A stretch of 39,694 nt of DNA from Candidatus Berkelbacteria bacterium. Lineage in GTDB: Bacteria > Patescibacteriota > UBA1384 > DTJR01. The stretch spans positions 83,840 to 123,533 of the forward strand of contig JAOUGE010000001.1 in the NCBI GenBank assembly GCA_029865605.1. The letters are read 5' to 3'. Positions within the stretch are counted from its first letter, which is position 1. Each line of letters starts with the position of its first letter. A program made the position numbers and the translations under genes. The notes beneath the pieces were generated by a model, which had not been told where the DNA came from, did no database searches, and was given only the letters and a program-made list of their open reading frames with translations. Positions 1 to 8,223 of this stretch are shown here, piece after piece.

Positions 1-1032
1 AATGAGTATATCATTTACTCGACTCATTTCAGGGACTCTGGAAGCAAGCGGGCGATTTTTGAATCGTTTAAACGAAAGAATTCGACTTTAAAAAGATGGC
101 GGCTGCCCGGGCTTTTTAAGGAAATCCTTTGGACATTCCCCGTTAATTGGCTTTCCCTTATGGGGATAAAAGCGGATGTTCATTTCTCGACAAGTATTTT
201 CGAAGTTGGTGCTGGTTTTAAACTTCCTCAAGTCTTAGTTATTTATGATATGACGACTTTTCTTTTTCCTCAACAACGCGGCGAGAAGATTTCAGAATCT
301 TTGAATAAAAGGACGGCAAGAGTTTGCCGAACTGCCTGTAAAATAATCTGCATTTCCAAATCAACAAAGCGGGATTTGTATCGCTTTGTGAATTTGCCCG
401 AATCTAAAGCAGTCGCCATTTATCCTGGTTTAACTGGTTTTAAAAAAACCGCTCGAGTCTTGCCTAGTAATCTGAAGAGCGGCGAGTATGTTTTGTCAGT
501 TGGTACGATAGAGCCGAGAAAAAATCTTGAAGGTCTTTTTGCCGCCTTTGCTTTATTGGATGAAAAAATAAAGAAAAGCTTTCCGCTCACTATCGTCGGA
601 GGCAAAGGTTGGAGGGATGCCAAGATTTACGAGAAAGCTAAACCGCTCGAAGAAAAGGGGCATTTAAAATTTCTCGGTTTTGTCTCTGATGAAACATTGG
701 CCAAACTATATAAGGAAACAGCCGTTTTTGTTTTTACTTCGCTTTATGAGGGGTTTGGTTTCCCAGCTGTTGAAGCGATGAGCTTTGGCCGTCCGGTTAT
801 TTGTTCGAATATTTCCTCTTTACCGGAGGCGGGAGGCGAAGCGGCTTTATTAGTTAACCCGAAATCACCTGATTCAATCGCCCGCGCAATCCAAAAGGTG
901 TTAACTGAAGAAAAATTGCGTAACAAAATGGCGAAACTATCTCTCGCCCAAGCAAAAAAATTTGATTGGGATAAAACAGCCCGACAGGTTCTCGAAATTC
1001 TTAAAAGCTGTGCTCGAAAGGAGGCGGCTTGA
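1..1032 (+). CDS. GT4 family glycosyltransferase, 5' end outside window
   Basis: Transfers a sugar from a nucleotide-sugar donor to a surface glycan or lipid acceptor; the exact substrate cannot be read. The frame is open from base 1 through the ATG at 160, and the upstream residues read as ordinary protein, so the gene enters from the left; 343 residues are visible. The C-terminal GT-B Rossmann domain is clear: VGTIEPRKNLEGL (donor domain start), then EGFGFPAVEAMSFGRPVI with the conserved E-x7-E pair typical of GT4 and LPEAGGEAALLVNP. The next gene starts at a TTG that overlaps this stop by four bases, so the two are probably translationally coupled and act in the same pathway. Confidence 0.9.
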   Translation, partial: NEYIIYSTHFRDSGSKRAIFESFKRKNSTLKRWRLPGLFKEILWTFPVNWLSLMGIKADVHFSTSIFEVGAGFKLPQVLVIYDMTTFLFPQQRGEKISESLNKRTARVCRTACKIICISKSTKRDLYRFVNLPESKAVAIYPGLTGFKKTARVLPSNLKSGEYVLSVGTIEPRKNLEGLFAAFALLDEKIKKSFPLTIVGGKGWRDAKIYEKAKPLEEKGHLKFLGFVSDETLAKLYKETAVFVFTSLYEGFGFPAVEAMSFGRPVICSNISSLPEAGGEAALLVNPKSPDSIARAIQKVLTEEKLRNKMAKLSLAQAKKFDWDKTARQVLEILKSCARKEAA

Positions 1033-3407
1033 GGTCAAAAAGCTTTTGGCTTTATCTTGGCGCAATACTCATTTTATTTGCTTCAAGGCTGATTTCCATG
1101 AGCCGCGCGCTTGATTTTTTTGATGCTCCGGAATACCTCTGGCGCACGGCTGAACCGACCTTGGTTGGCGCGATGTCCACTGGCCACCCGCCTTTTCATC
1201 CCCTTTATCTTTTCTTCTCATTTATTTTTTATCGGTTTTTCCATTTCGATCTACAGATGGCCACGGTCTTGCCGGCTGTGATTTTTGGAAGCTTAAGCAT
1301 AATCGTTGTTTTTCTTCTTGTTCGCCGGCTTTTTGGACAAGGGATCGCCTGGCTGGTGGCCATCTTCTATGCCCTTATTCCTTTCGTTTTTATCTCGCAA
1401 ATCACGATTTTAATTGATCCGGTCGAGCATTTTTTCTATTTTTTAAGTTTGCTTTTTCTGGTTTTTACTTTAGAGCGCAGGAAAGGGGAGTACTGGTGGG
1501 CGCTTTTAGGCGGGCTGGCTTTGGGTTTAGCCGCCTTTGCTCATACCCAGGTCGCTTTTTGGCTGACTGGGCACCTGTCGGTTTTGGTTTTGAAAAATAA
1601 AGATTGGTCAGCAAAAAATTTAAAGAGGTTGCTGGTCAAGGTAATTCTTTTTTCGCTAGCCGGTTCGGTTTTTGTTTTTCTTTATCTTGAACTTCTCGTT
1701 TACGCTAGTTCGTACGACTACACAGCTGCCCTTCGTTCCTTACTTCTTGGTAACGCCGGAGAAAAAGAAGCGATTGGTCCAATTGAAGCAGTTCGGCGTA
1801 TCTTAACTGTTTCGACCGGCATTGTTTCGATTTTTGGTTTCTTAGGTTTAGTCGTCTTGGGTATAAAAAAGAAATGGCGGGAGTTGCTCGCTCTTTTAAT
1901 TTGGTTTTTGCCTTCGACCTATTTAGCAAGTCGTTATATTTATGAAAATCTGCATGGGAGGGCAATGATAATTGGACTTGTCCCCCTTCTTATTTTGGCG
2001 GCTTACTTTCTCTTATCACTGAAATTCTGGTGGCGGATAGCTGCTCTCGCTGTCCTGGTAATTCAGCTTTTGGCAATTACTACTCCGGCGGTTTGGCTTT
2101 ATCGTTTTCGCTTACCGCAAAATCAGGCCTTAGCCGCGGTTCGTTCCGCGGCCGCTTCTGGGGGGGTCTTTGTTTCTTCAAATATCAGCCGGACCTGGAA
2201 CGGATATAATGGTGAATTCATTTCTTTTGGCGATGTTGGCAGCGGCTCAGGGCAAGTCGAAAAAGAAGCCCTGAAGGCACTGGAGAACGGCAAAGGGGTC
2301 TTTATTTCCGGCGACGCGATTCGCTTGCCCTTTAGGCGATATGACGGCCATTTTTTTGATATTCGTTCGGTTCAAACCTGCGAATCCGCTAGCCACCCGA
2401 CACTGCTTTCCGGTGTTTTTCAGAAGATGGCCTTTGTGCTCGACCAAGCCTCGCCTTATCTTGGCCAAACGGTTTATCGGGTTTTTGACGATCGCAGCGG
2501 AGATTATTTATCCTCCGTCAGCAATAATCTTGCTCAAAGCAAGATTATTTTTGGTCGGGTCCAATCCGCAGGTATGCCGGTTTCGGTTTTGACGGTGAAT
2601 GATTATGCCGACAGGCACGGTATAACTGTACGAGAAGACATTACGCGATTTGACGCGTTTTTTTATCTTTACCGATTAATTAAAGGAGCAGGTCAACTGG
2701 TTGATTGGACTTTTACGGACAAAAATGGAATGTTTTTTCTCCCCTTCGACAATAATGCCCCAAAGCTTGTGCTTGCTTCCTCAGCGATCAATACAAAAAG
2801 CAGTGATCTAAACGGCAGCTTCCCGGAGCAGTCGGAGACGCAAATCAACGGCCAGTTGGTTCAGAGCTTTGATAATCTTTCTGAGTTGAAAAATAAGCTG
2901 GGCATGGTCAACGGATCTTATTACGTTATCGCCCAGAAAATAAATGCTGCCGATAAGTTTGATCTCTACAGTTTTAGTTACGAGCTTCCCAAAACCGAAA
3001 TCTTAGAGGCGGAAAATATGAGCGGGGAAATTGGCGGTGCGAGAAAAGATAAATCGGCTTCGGGAGGCAAAATTAGAACCAACACGGTTAAAGACGAAGC
3101 GGGTTATTTAATCAGCGGCCCCTATGCCGATTTGCCGGCCGGTAAATATCAGCTTGATTTTGTTTTGCGCGCTAAATCAGAGTTCAATCCCGAAGCGTTG
3201 CTGGATTTTGATGTCTTTAGCGAGAGTGGTGGCCGAACTTATCAGTCGAAAACTGTCGCTGCTAAAGATCTCAAAGAAAACGATTTTACAAATATTACCC
3301 TGCAGCTTGATCTGGCCCAGAGTGCTTCAAATCTCGAGTTTCGCCTTAAAACACCAGGCGGAGTCTCTGTGGATATTGATTATTTGCGACTGAAGAGAAA
3401 TCCTTAG
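1029..3407 (+). CDS. Membrane glycosyltransferase (ArnT/PMT-like, GT-C) with C-terminal carbohydrate-binding-like domain
   Basis: Predicted polyprenyl-phosphate-sugar dependent glycosyltransferase in the cytoplasmic membrane. The start is TTG at 1029, overlapping the preceding TGA. An N-terminal membrane segment is followed by FFDAPEY, an acidic first loop like the catalytic Asp of GT-C enzymes, and GHPPFHPLYLFF, typical of the PMT/ArnT family. About ten hydrophobic segments fill residues 1-360. Residues 370-620 form an extracytoplasmic region. From about residue 640 (EAENMSGEIGG, later GPYADLPAGKYQLDFVLRA) the sequence resembles a CBM6/CBM35-type beta-sandwich. At 792 residues it is longer than a plain PMT. 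The substrate is unknown; the domain order suggests that it modifies and binds surface glycans. Confidence 0.8.
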   Translation: MRSKSFWLYLGAILILFASRLISMSRALDFFDAPEYLWRTAEPTLVGAMSTGHPPFHPLYLFFSFIFYRFFHFDLQMATVLPAVIFGSLSIIVVFLLVRRLFGQGIAWLVAIFYALIPFVFISQITILIDPVEHFFYFLSLLFLVFTLERRKGEYWWALLGGLALGLAAFAHTQVAFWLTGHLSVLVLKNKDWSAKNLKRLLVKVILFSLAGSVFVFLYLELLVYASSYDYTAALRSLLLGNAGEKEAIGPIEAVRRILTVSTGIVSIFGFLGLVVLGIKKKWRELLALLIWFLPSTYLASRYIYENLHGRAMIIGLVPLLILAAYFLLSLKFWWRIAALAVLVIQLLAITTPAVWLYRFRLPQNQALAAVRSAAASGGVFVSSNISRTWNGYNGEFISFGDVGSGSGQVEKEALKALENGKGVFISGDAIRLPFRRYDGHFFDIRSVQTCESASHPTLLSGVFQKMAFVLDQASPYLGQTVYRVFDDRSGDYLSSVSNNLAQSKIIFGRVQSAGMPVSVLTVNDYADRHGITVREDITRFDAFFYLYRLIKGAGQLVDWTFTDKNGMFFLPFDNNAPKLVLASSAINTKSSDLNGSFPEQSETQINGQLVQSFDNLSELKNKLGMVNGSYYVIAQKINAADKFDLYSFSYELPKTEILEAENMSGEIGGARKDKSASGGKIRTNTVKDEAGYLISGPYADLPAGKYQLDFVLRAKSEFNPEALLDFDVFSESGGRTYQSKTVAAKDLKENDFTNITLQLDLAQSASNLEFRLKTPGGVSVDIDYLRLKRNP

Positions 3408-3417
3408 TTTAGCTAGC

Positions 3418-4542
3418 TCATTCCGATGAGCTGGCAATCATGTCTTTATAGGTGTAAAATGCTAATTTCTTGCGGAATTGGGGCTGGCCGTTTGCGTCAA
3501 CCTTTACCTCGATTAATCCCCAGTGGGTATTGTCGAGGTCAGTATAACCACTTGGGCCCGGATCATCGAATAAAGTGTAAACAAAAAAACCTTTGATTGA
3601 TACTGCCTTGGGAAGATTGGAAATAAAATTTTTTATAAAGTCGGCTTGAGGCCTTTCCCCCTTAAGAGACCCTTTATCGGCGTTTGATTCAATAATCCAG
3701 ATTGGCTTGCCGATTTTACTGAGCTCTGCCGCTAAATCAATACTTTTACCATCTCCAATATCTCTTTTGGTGATATCAGTTCCGTCTGTCGAATAAAATG
3801 CCCAGCCGAGAATATCGAAATCAACCCCATCGGCTTGCAAGCGGTTGATGACGTCATACAAAATCCAATGGCCGCTTAGAACGATTTTGATCTTGGGAGC
3901 GCTGTTTCTGATTCCTTTAGACATCCCTTTAACCCAGCCCAGCGTTGCCTTGTAGCGATCGACTGAATACTTAATATCGTAATCGCCATCATTAAATGTT
4001 TCGCCTTTAAAGTCTGGATCAGACGGCTTGACAATCGTTCCGCTCACCTCGTTGGCGGTTTGAATATATTTTACCTTGCCTTTATATCTTTTAGCGGCAT
4101 AGCTGCCGAGCTCGAAACCGGCCCTCTCATAATTGAAACCTTCTATTTTTAAACTGTTAATAATATCGCCGTCGATAATAAGACAAATATCTTTACCGTT
4201 TTGGCTAAGCTGATTAATAAAATCGTCATTTGCCTGTTCATCAAAAGTGAATTTTAGGGGATTGAGTTGGACCGTTCGCTCGAGATTAACGCGAACAGTG
4301 TTGACCCCCAGTTCATTAATATAGCCGATCTGTCTTGCGCCGATTGAGGGGCTATAACCATCTACTTGATACATTGCGTCGCTTACCCCCCAAACAAAAC
4401 CTACACTCTCATCCTCCTTATCTTCATTTTCGCTTGAAGGTGGGGGAGTGTGGGTAGCTCTTTTCCTAATAAGATAGCCTAAGCCGCAACCGAGGGTTAT
4501 CCCTACCCCAATTATTAATAGAGCAATAACTATTTTCTTCAA
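3418..4542 (-). CDS. Membrane-anchored clan GH-A-like glycoside hydrolase
   Basis: Predicted exported glycosidase. The start is TTG, supported by a strong Shine-Dalgarno (AAGGAGGTGA) just upstream. Residues 4-24 are one hydrophobic segment (signal anchor), followed by a charged linker rich in E and D. From about residue 50 the repeating pattern fits a TIM barrel: GVNTVRVNLE, then QTANEV (Asn-Glu as in the GH-A acid/base motif) and late IWIIESNAD (candidate nucleophile Glu), then GFFVYTLFDDPG. This spacing is usual for GH5/GH39-like enzymes, but I cannot assign the family. It converges on the membrane glycosyltransferase with only ten bases between stops. A non-catalytic barrel is possible. 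Confidence 0.7.
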   Translation of the reverse strand: MKKIVIALLIIGVGITLGCGLGYLIRKRATHTPPPSSENEDKEDESVGFVWGVSDAMYQVDGYSPSIGARQIGYINELGVNTVRVNLERTVQLNPLKFTFDEQANDDFINQLSQNGKDICLIIDGDIINSLKIEGFNYERAGFELGSYAAKRYKGKVKYIQTANEVSGTIVKPSDPDFKGETFNDGDYDIKYSVDRYKATLGWVKGMSKGIRNSAPKIKIVLSGHWILYDVINRLQADGVDFDILGWAFYSTDGTDITKRDIGDGKSIDLAAELSKIGKPIWIIESNADKGSLKGERPQADFIKNFISNLPKAVSIKGFFVYTLFDDPGPSGYTDLDNTHWGLIEVKVDANGQPQFRKKLAFYTYKDMIASSSE

Positions 4543-4685
4543 ATTTTCTTCACCTCCTTAACTAGCACATTGCCTTAAATTTTTTAAACTCTGTTTCAAA
4601 ATTATACCTTATTGCCGCGCTGAACTTAATAGAGTATAGGTTTTCAAATCTGTACAAATTGCACAAGAAGCTGTAAATTCTGCCT

Positions 4686-5813
4686 ATGGCAAGAAATATG
4701 ACTTTGATTGTTATCCCAACTTATAACGAGAGAGAAAACCTCACCCGGCTTTTATCGGCAATCAAAAAACAAAACATCGGCGCTGATGTTTTAGTGGTTG
4801 ATGATAATTCGCCTGACGGAACAGGTAAGATTGCCCGAAAGATTTCCCAAAAAGAAAAACGGGTTGGTGTTTTGCACCGCAAGAAAAAAGAGGGTTTAGG
4901 CAAAGCTTATGTAGCCGGTTTTAAATGGGGGATGAAGAAGGGGTATGAGAAGTTGATTTCGATGGATGCCGATTTTTCCCATCCGGTCGAGGCATTGAGG
5001 AGGATGATTAAGCTTTGCTCGGCTGATACGGTTGTGACCGGTTCAAGATACGTCAAGGGTGGAAAAATCGTCGGCTGGTCGTGGGATAGATATGTAAACA
5101 GCTCCACGGCAAACCTTATCACCCGGCTTCTTCTTTCCATCAAGACAAAAGATGCAACCGCCGGTTTTAAATGCTATCCTGTCGAGTTCTTTGAAAAGAT
5201 CAGTCTAGATAAAATTCGCGCCTCGGGCTACGCCTTTCAGGTTGAGATGATTATGCTAGCCCAGGATAATGGATTTAAATCTGTTGAAACACCGATAACT
5301 TTCGTTGATCGCAAAGCGGGAGAGTCGAAAATCCAAGGGGAGCTGGTAAAAAGCGCCAAACTCGTCTTTTCCTTGGCGGCAGAGAGAGAGGCAACTAGGC
5401 AATTTGTAAAATTCTGCATTGTCGGGGCGATAAATACTCTAGTTGACTGGCTTTTTTTCTTTTTGGCTAGGACATCTTTGACCGCGGCTTTAGGAACAAG
5501 AAATCTGCAGACATTAAAACAGATCGCCAAGGCGATTTCTTTTATTATTTCCGCGACATCGAGTTACATTATGAACCGGAAATGGACTTTCCGCTCGACA
5601 AATCCAAGAGTGGCGAGAGAGCTTATCCAGTTTTTTATCGTTGCAACTGGCGGTTTGATTATTAACTCGCTTGTTTTTTATTTAATAACTGCTCAAGTAG
5701 GCTGGCGTGATATCTTCGGGCTCGTCATCGCAACAGCCGCTGCAACCCTGTGGAATTTTGTTCTCAATAAAAAGTGGACCTTCAAAAACAGAACTCGCTT
5801 GACGCTTGAATAG
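4686..5813 (+). CDS. Dolichyl/polyprenyl-phosphate mannose synthase-like GT2 fused to GtrA
   Basis: Makes a polyprenyl-phosphate-linked sugar and probably helps it cross the membrane. Residues 1-235 are a GT2 domain: VIPTYNERENL at the start, VVDDNSPDGTG, MDADFSHP (DxD metal site) and GSRYVKGG, all typical of DPM1. Residues 238-370 are a GtrA domain with four membrane segments (FVKFCIVGAINTLVDW, SYIMNRKWTF, FVLNKKWTF). DPM1-GtrA fusions are known from other bacteria. The product is a plausible donor for the ArnT/PMT-like enzyme at 1029-3407. A second in-frame ATG lies four codons in; I kept the first. Confidence 0.9.
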   Translation: MARNMTLIVIPTYNERENLTRLLSAIKKQNIGADVLVVDDNSPDGTGKIARKISQKEKRVGVLHRKKKEGLGKAYVAGFKWGMKKGYEKLISMDADFSHPVEALRRMIKLCSADTVVTGSRYVKGGKIVGWSWDRYVNSSTANLITRLLLSIKTKDATAGFKCYPVEFFEKISLDKIRASGYAFQVEMIMLAQDNGFKSVETPITFVDRKAGESKIQGELVKSAKLVFSLAAEREATRQFVKFCIVGAINTLVDWLFFFLARTSLTAALGTRNLQTLKQIAKAISFIISATSSYIMNRKWTFRSTNPRVARELIQFFIVATGGLIINSLVFYLITAQVGWRDIFGLVIATAAATLWNFVLNKKWTFKNRTRLTLE

Positions 5814-6035
5814 AGCAGGGCTATATTTAAACTAAGTACATTGACGTTGATGTGGATTTGCTTGCCCTGTTAGAGTGTTCTAACGGGGACGAGGAGGTGG
5901 TCGCTCCGCGAAGGATAACCCCTCCATGGATCACGAGCCTCTGATAGCCGTGGCACTGTGGCGAGACGTAAGTGGGTCGCCCCACTAAGGGGCTGAACTG
6001 TCACTGACGTTTCTGGTGGCGGGGTGGTGTCGGAA

Positions 6036-6066
6036 GGGTGGCGGCCCGTCACTTGGGCCGCCACCC
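6036..6066. repeat. Perfect 12-bp hairpin in island A
   Basis: Arms GGGTGGCGGCCC and GGGCCGCCACCC enclose a seven-base loop. There is no T-run on either side, so it does not look like an ordinary intrinsic terminator. Confidence 0.8.
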
Positions 6067-6107
6067 CGATCGAGCTAGTCTCGCATGGGAAGGAGGGGTG
6101 AGGACCT

Positions 6108-6188
6108 ATGCGAAGACTTCTAGCGTGCGTCGAGCAGCAGAAGGCGAACCGAACGACGGCTGTGGCGTTCTCCGCCGACACGTCCTGA
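6108..6188 (+). CDS. Possible 26-residue peptide ORF in island A
   Basis: The ATG is preceded by GGAAGGAGGGGTGAGG, a Shine-Dalgarno-like tract although slightly far from the start, and the TGA stop lies 18 bases before the hairpin at 6207-6242. The predicted peptide (MRRLLACVEQQKANRTT...) has no recognisable family. The island genes elsewhere in the window also pair a strong ribosome-binding site with a following hairpin, which is the only reason to list this one. It may equally be chance inside a structured RNA. Confidence 0.25.
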   Translation: MRRLLACVEQQKANRTTAVAFSADTS

Positions 6189-6206
6189 AGCGGTCGAGGA
6201 CAACCT

Positions 6207-6242
6207 GGCGCGCCCCTCTCCCGCGTGGACTGGGGGCGCGCC
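6207..6242. repeat. Perfect 10-bp hairpin in island A
   Basis: Arms GGCGCGCCCC and GGGGCGCGCC with a 16-base loop. It lies directly after the possible small ORF. Confidence 0.75.
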
Positions 6243-6328
6243 GCGCAATCATCGCTACTTTCCTGCCGTACCTCTCGCTGTGGCTATTGTCGACCCCCCG
6301 ACGAGCGCCTAGCTGCGGTGAGGGGCAG

Positions 6329-6366
6329 TACCCTGCCCGACTCTTGCCCCAGAGTCGGGCAGGGTA
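6329..6366. repeat. Perfect 16-bp hairpin in island A
   Basis: Arms TACCCTGCCCGACTCT and AGAGTCGGGCAGGGTA close on a six-base loop (TGCCCC). It is the strongest stem of the island and has no T-tail. Confidence 0.85.
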
Positions 6367-6422
6367 CGATCATCTTTGGCCAGCCGGGGCGGTCATGGGG
6401 TTGGTCTGGCGGTGAGGTCGGA

Positions 6423-6447
6423 GCGCTCCCGCCATTGGCGGGAGCGC
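6423..6447. repeat. Perfect 11-bp hairpin in island A
   Basis: Arms GCGCTCCCGCC and GGCGGGAGCGC with a three-base loop. Confidence 0.8.
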
Positions 6448-6646
6448 CGCACTCATTTATGGCCAGCACAGCAGGGCCGGGCACCAGCGCCAGAGAGCGC
6501 GGAGCAAAGCAGGACCGCAAGGCGGACGGGATTCCCGAACGGGGCCCTTGTCCGCCGCTCTTATCCCATATCATCCGCAGTCATCTTACATCTGGTCCTG
6601 TGGCACGCCCAATCCCTTGGGGCGAGCGCTGCAGGACATCCTCCCC

Positions 6647-6665
6647 GGTCAGCCATCGGCTGACC
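6647..6665. repeat. Perfect 8-bp hairpin in island A
   Basis: Arms GGTCAGCC and GGCTGACC with loop ATC, directly before the terminal hairpin of the island. Confidence 0.7.
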
Positions 6666-6671
6666 GTCACG

Positions 6672-6709
6672 GGCCCAACCCTATCGGTTGGGCCTCGTTG
6701 TTTTAGTTG
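6672..6709 (+). terminator. Intrinsic terminator closing island A
   Basis: A nine-base-pair stem (GGCCCAACC / GGTTGGGCC, loop CTATC) is followed by TCGTTGTTTTAG on the plus strand. It is the only island A hairpin with a T-rich tail, which suggests the island is transcribed left to right. Confidence 0.65.
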
Positions 6710-6774
6710 AAATTACAAGAAAAAACCGGCTTCTCGCCGATTCTCTATCTTGTTTTTAACTTACAAATAACAGG

Positions 6775-7161
6775 CTACTGTCTGTACTCGCACCCTTCTT
6801 TGGTTTCGAGACATCTCCAAAACTTGATCACTTGGGCCAAGTCAAGGGCGTTTAGAATACTCGTGTCCGTTCCAGCTTCGCTGACTAAGTCGTAATCTTT
6901 ATTGTTTTCCCTCCAATGAGCGATCAGCCCGTTGATGTCTAGAACATTAACTATTCCGTCATCGGTAGTATCGCCTTTAATTCTCGGCTCGGCCGGCACC
7001 GGCGGAAAATCAGCTGATGCAGTCTCCGGCGCTGGCGGGACGGGCGGCGAGGAGACATCGGCGGTTGGCTGATTTGACCAGACCAAGAAACTCAAAATAG
7101 CTATTAGAGCTACTACTACAAAAGTTGAAGCAAGGGTTATGAAAAAGGTCTTGATATTCAT
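6775..7161 (-). CDS. Membrane-anchored dockerin-like protein
   Basis: Predicted surface protein of 128 residues. I place the start at the ATG at 7161, seven bases after the stop of the upstream gene; the longer frame in the track would run back into that gene. One N-terminal hydrophobic segment (FFITLASTFVVVALIAILSF) is followed by a Pro/Ala-rich spacer. The C-terminal half has two repeats like type I dockerin: GDTTDDGIVNVLDINGLIAHW and AGTDTSILNALDLAQVIKFW, with Ca-binding-type Asp/Asn spacing. Dockerin-like repeats outside cellulosomes are common in secreted proteins, so a cohesin partner need not exist. It is probably co-transcribed with the HU-fusion gene. Confidence 0.75.
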   Translation of the reverse strand: MNIKTFFITLASTFVVVALIAILSFLVWSNQPTADVSSPPVPPAPETASADFPPVPAEPRIKGDTTDDGIVNVLDINGLIAHWRENNKDYDLVSEAGTDTSILNALDLAQVIKFWRCLETKEGCEYRQ

Positions 7162-7168
7162 CTTCAGC

Positions 7169-7987
7169 TTAAATTTTACCCCGCGCGATCTTAAAGTAAA
7201 GACTGACGCCACCTTCGGTTGGCAAAGAATAGGCCTTTATATTTATTGGCCTGCCACAATCACCCAGGTGGATCTGAACATCTCTCTGCTGCGGAATATC
7301 GTAAGCTTCCAGTTCAAGATATGTCTTGAGAAAATTCTTGACTACAGACGTCGGTAAGCTAGTTATTTTTTCTCTTGGTCTTGAGTGAAAAATATCAACT
7401 ATTTCGCCTTGGCCTAGCGAGAAGTGAATATTATCGATGTCATTGATTATGACATGTTTTATAATTGTTCCCAGGATTCTTCCCTCGCCGTTTTCTTTTA
7501 GTCTGATTTGGGTGGGTAAAATCGCATCAAGTTTTTTTGAGGAAGCTTGAGTTTCTAAGCGGGCGATTTCCAGCATTCTCTCCAAGATTTTCTTTTTTAT
7601 TTTGTCTTTCTCGACTCGGGCCATAATCGAGAGTGGCTTAAAGACAAAGGGAGATTTCTTGGGGGCGGTTTTGTCTGGCAATACCGTTTCTGCTTTTCCT
7701 CTCATAAGCTTAAAGCGGAGTTCTTTTGCTGGCCGAAATTTAATCTGGCTTTGTTCAACCAAGAGCCGTGGCGCCTTTGTCCCAATGGATTTTATGGTAT
7801 GGCTCTTCATTGTAATAAGGTAAAACGAGCCGAAATCACCGATTATGACCCGCTTTCTTGTTTTAAGATTTTTGGCAAGCAATTCTTCAAATTCCTCAAG
7901 CACCTCATTTGTTTTTTTAATCGAAAGATCGACCAGCGGTGAAACTTTTTTGGCGATTTGGTCTTTATTGGTAAAACTTCTGCTCAT
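7169..7987 (-). CDS. HU/IHF-like domain fused to a PilB/GspE N2-like domain
   Basis: Residues 1-95 look like an HU/IHF DNA-bending protein: an alpha-helical start (NKDQIAKKVSPLVDLSIKKTNEVLEEFEEL), then RVIIGDFGSFYL and KFRPAKELRFKL, the standard beta-arm frame. After a linker (100-165) the C-terminal 110 residues resemble the N2 domain that precedes the ATPase core of PilB/GspE: IDNIHFSLGQGEIVDIFHSR in place of DIHIEP...VRYRIDG, then LPTSVVKNFLKTYLELEAYD, then RPINIKAYSLPTEGGVSLYF in place of VDLRVSTLPTxxGE. No Walker A follows. The HU call is fairly safe; the N2 call is my reading of the pattern. The start is ATG without a clear Shine-Dalgarno, behind an extended -10 promoter. Confidence 0.7.
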   Translation of the reverse strand: MSRSFTNKDQIAKKVSPLVDLSIKKTNEVLEEFEELLAKNLKTRKRVIIGDFGSFYLITMKSHTIKSIGTKAPRLLVEQSQIKFRPAKELRFKLMRGKAETVLPDKTAPKKSPFVFKPLSIMARVEKDKIKKKILERMLEIARLETQASSKKLDAILPTQIRLKENGEGRILGTIIKHVIINDIDNIHFSLGQGEIVDIFHSRPREKITSLPTSVVKNFLKTYLELEAYDIPQQRDVQIHLGDCGRPINIKAYSLPTEGGVSLYFKIARGKI

Positions 7988-8013
7988 AAGAGTGCAAATT
8001 AGGATTTGTATCT

Positions 8014-8022
8014 ATTATAGCA
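8014..8022 (-). promoter_or_regulatory. Extended -10 promoter element (TGCTATAAT)
   Basis: A perfect TGnTATAAT lies about 30 bases upstream of the HU-fusion start. No good -35 is seen at 17 bases, as expected for an extended -10 promoter. The same nine bases recur upstream of two other genes (20139-20147, 32311-32319). Confidence 0.6.
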
Positions 8023-8223
8023 TTATCTATTTTCTCTATCTTATCAAGTAGATACGTTTTGACTTTTTGGCTGTCTTTGTGTCATAAATAAAATGCGTTA
8101 GGTAGTATGCTTTCCCTTTATTTTTTTAGGATTGGCCGTATCATCCCTTGCTTCGCCACACTCCCTGTGGCTTCGCAAGCCTAAGGGGTTTAGAATTTAG
8201 GATTTCCAACCGGAGGTTAGCCT

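Larger units (their letters stand above)
5865..6700. other. GC-rich island A: hairpin-packed, probably non-coding
   Basis: This stretch of about 840 bases is much richer in G+C than its neighbours and holds no convincing long gene. The ORFs in the track (for example 6038-6415 plus and 6284-6574 minus) overlap one another, span the palindromes and give low-complexity R/P/S/G-rich proteins. Instead there is a chain of near-perfect hairpins: 5865-5888, 6036-6066, 6207-6242, 6329-6366, 6423-6447, 6521-6556, 6606-6624, 6647-6665 and 6672-6694. The last is followed by a T-rich run on the plus strand. I read it as one or more structured transcripts on the plus strand, possibly with a very short ORF at 6108-6188. 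No known RNA family was recognised. Confidence 0.6.

Noticed and set aside
5865-6709. RNase P RNA, tmRNA or rRNA fragment in island A
   Set aside because: None of the conserved core sequences (for example GAGGAAAGTCC of RNase P or the tRNA-like end of tmRNA) is present.
6038-6710. ORFs in island A (125, 161, 96 and 95 residues)
   Set aside because: They overlap each other on both strands, run through perfect palindromes and give low-complexity Arg/Pro/Ser/Gly-rich protein; long frames are expected by chance in GC-rich DNA.
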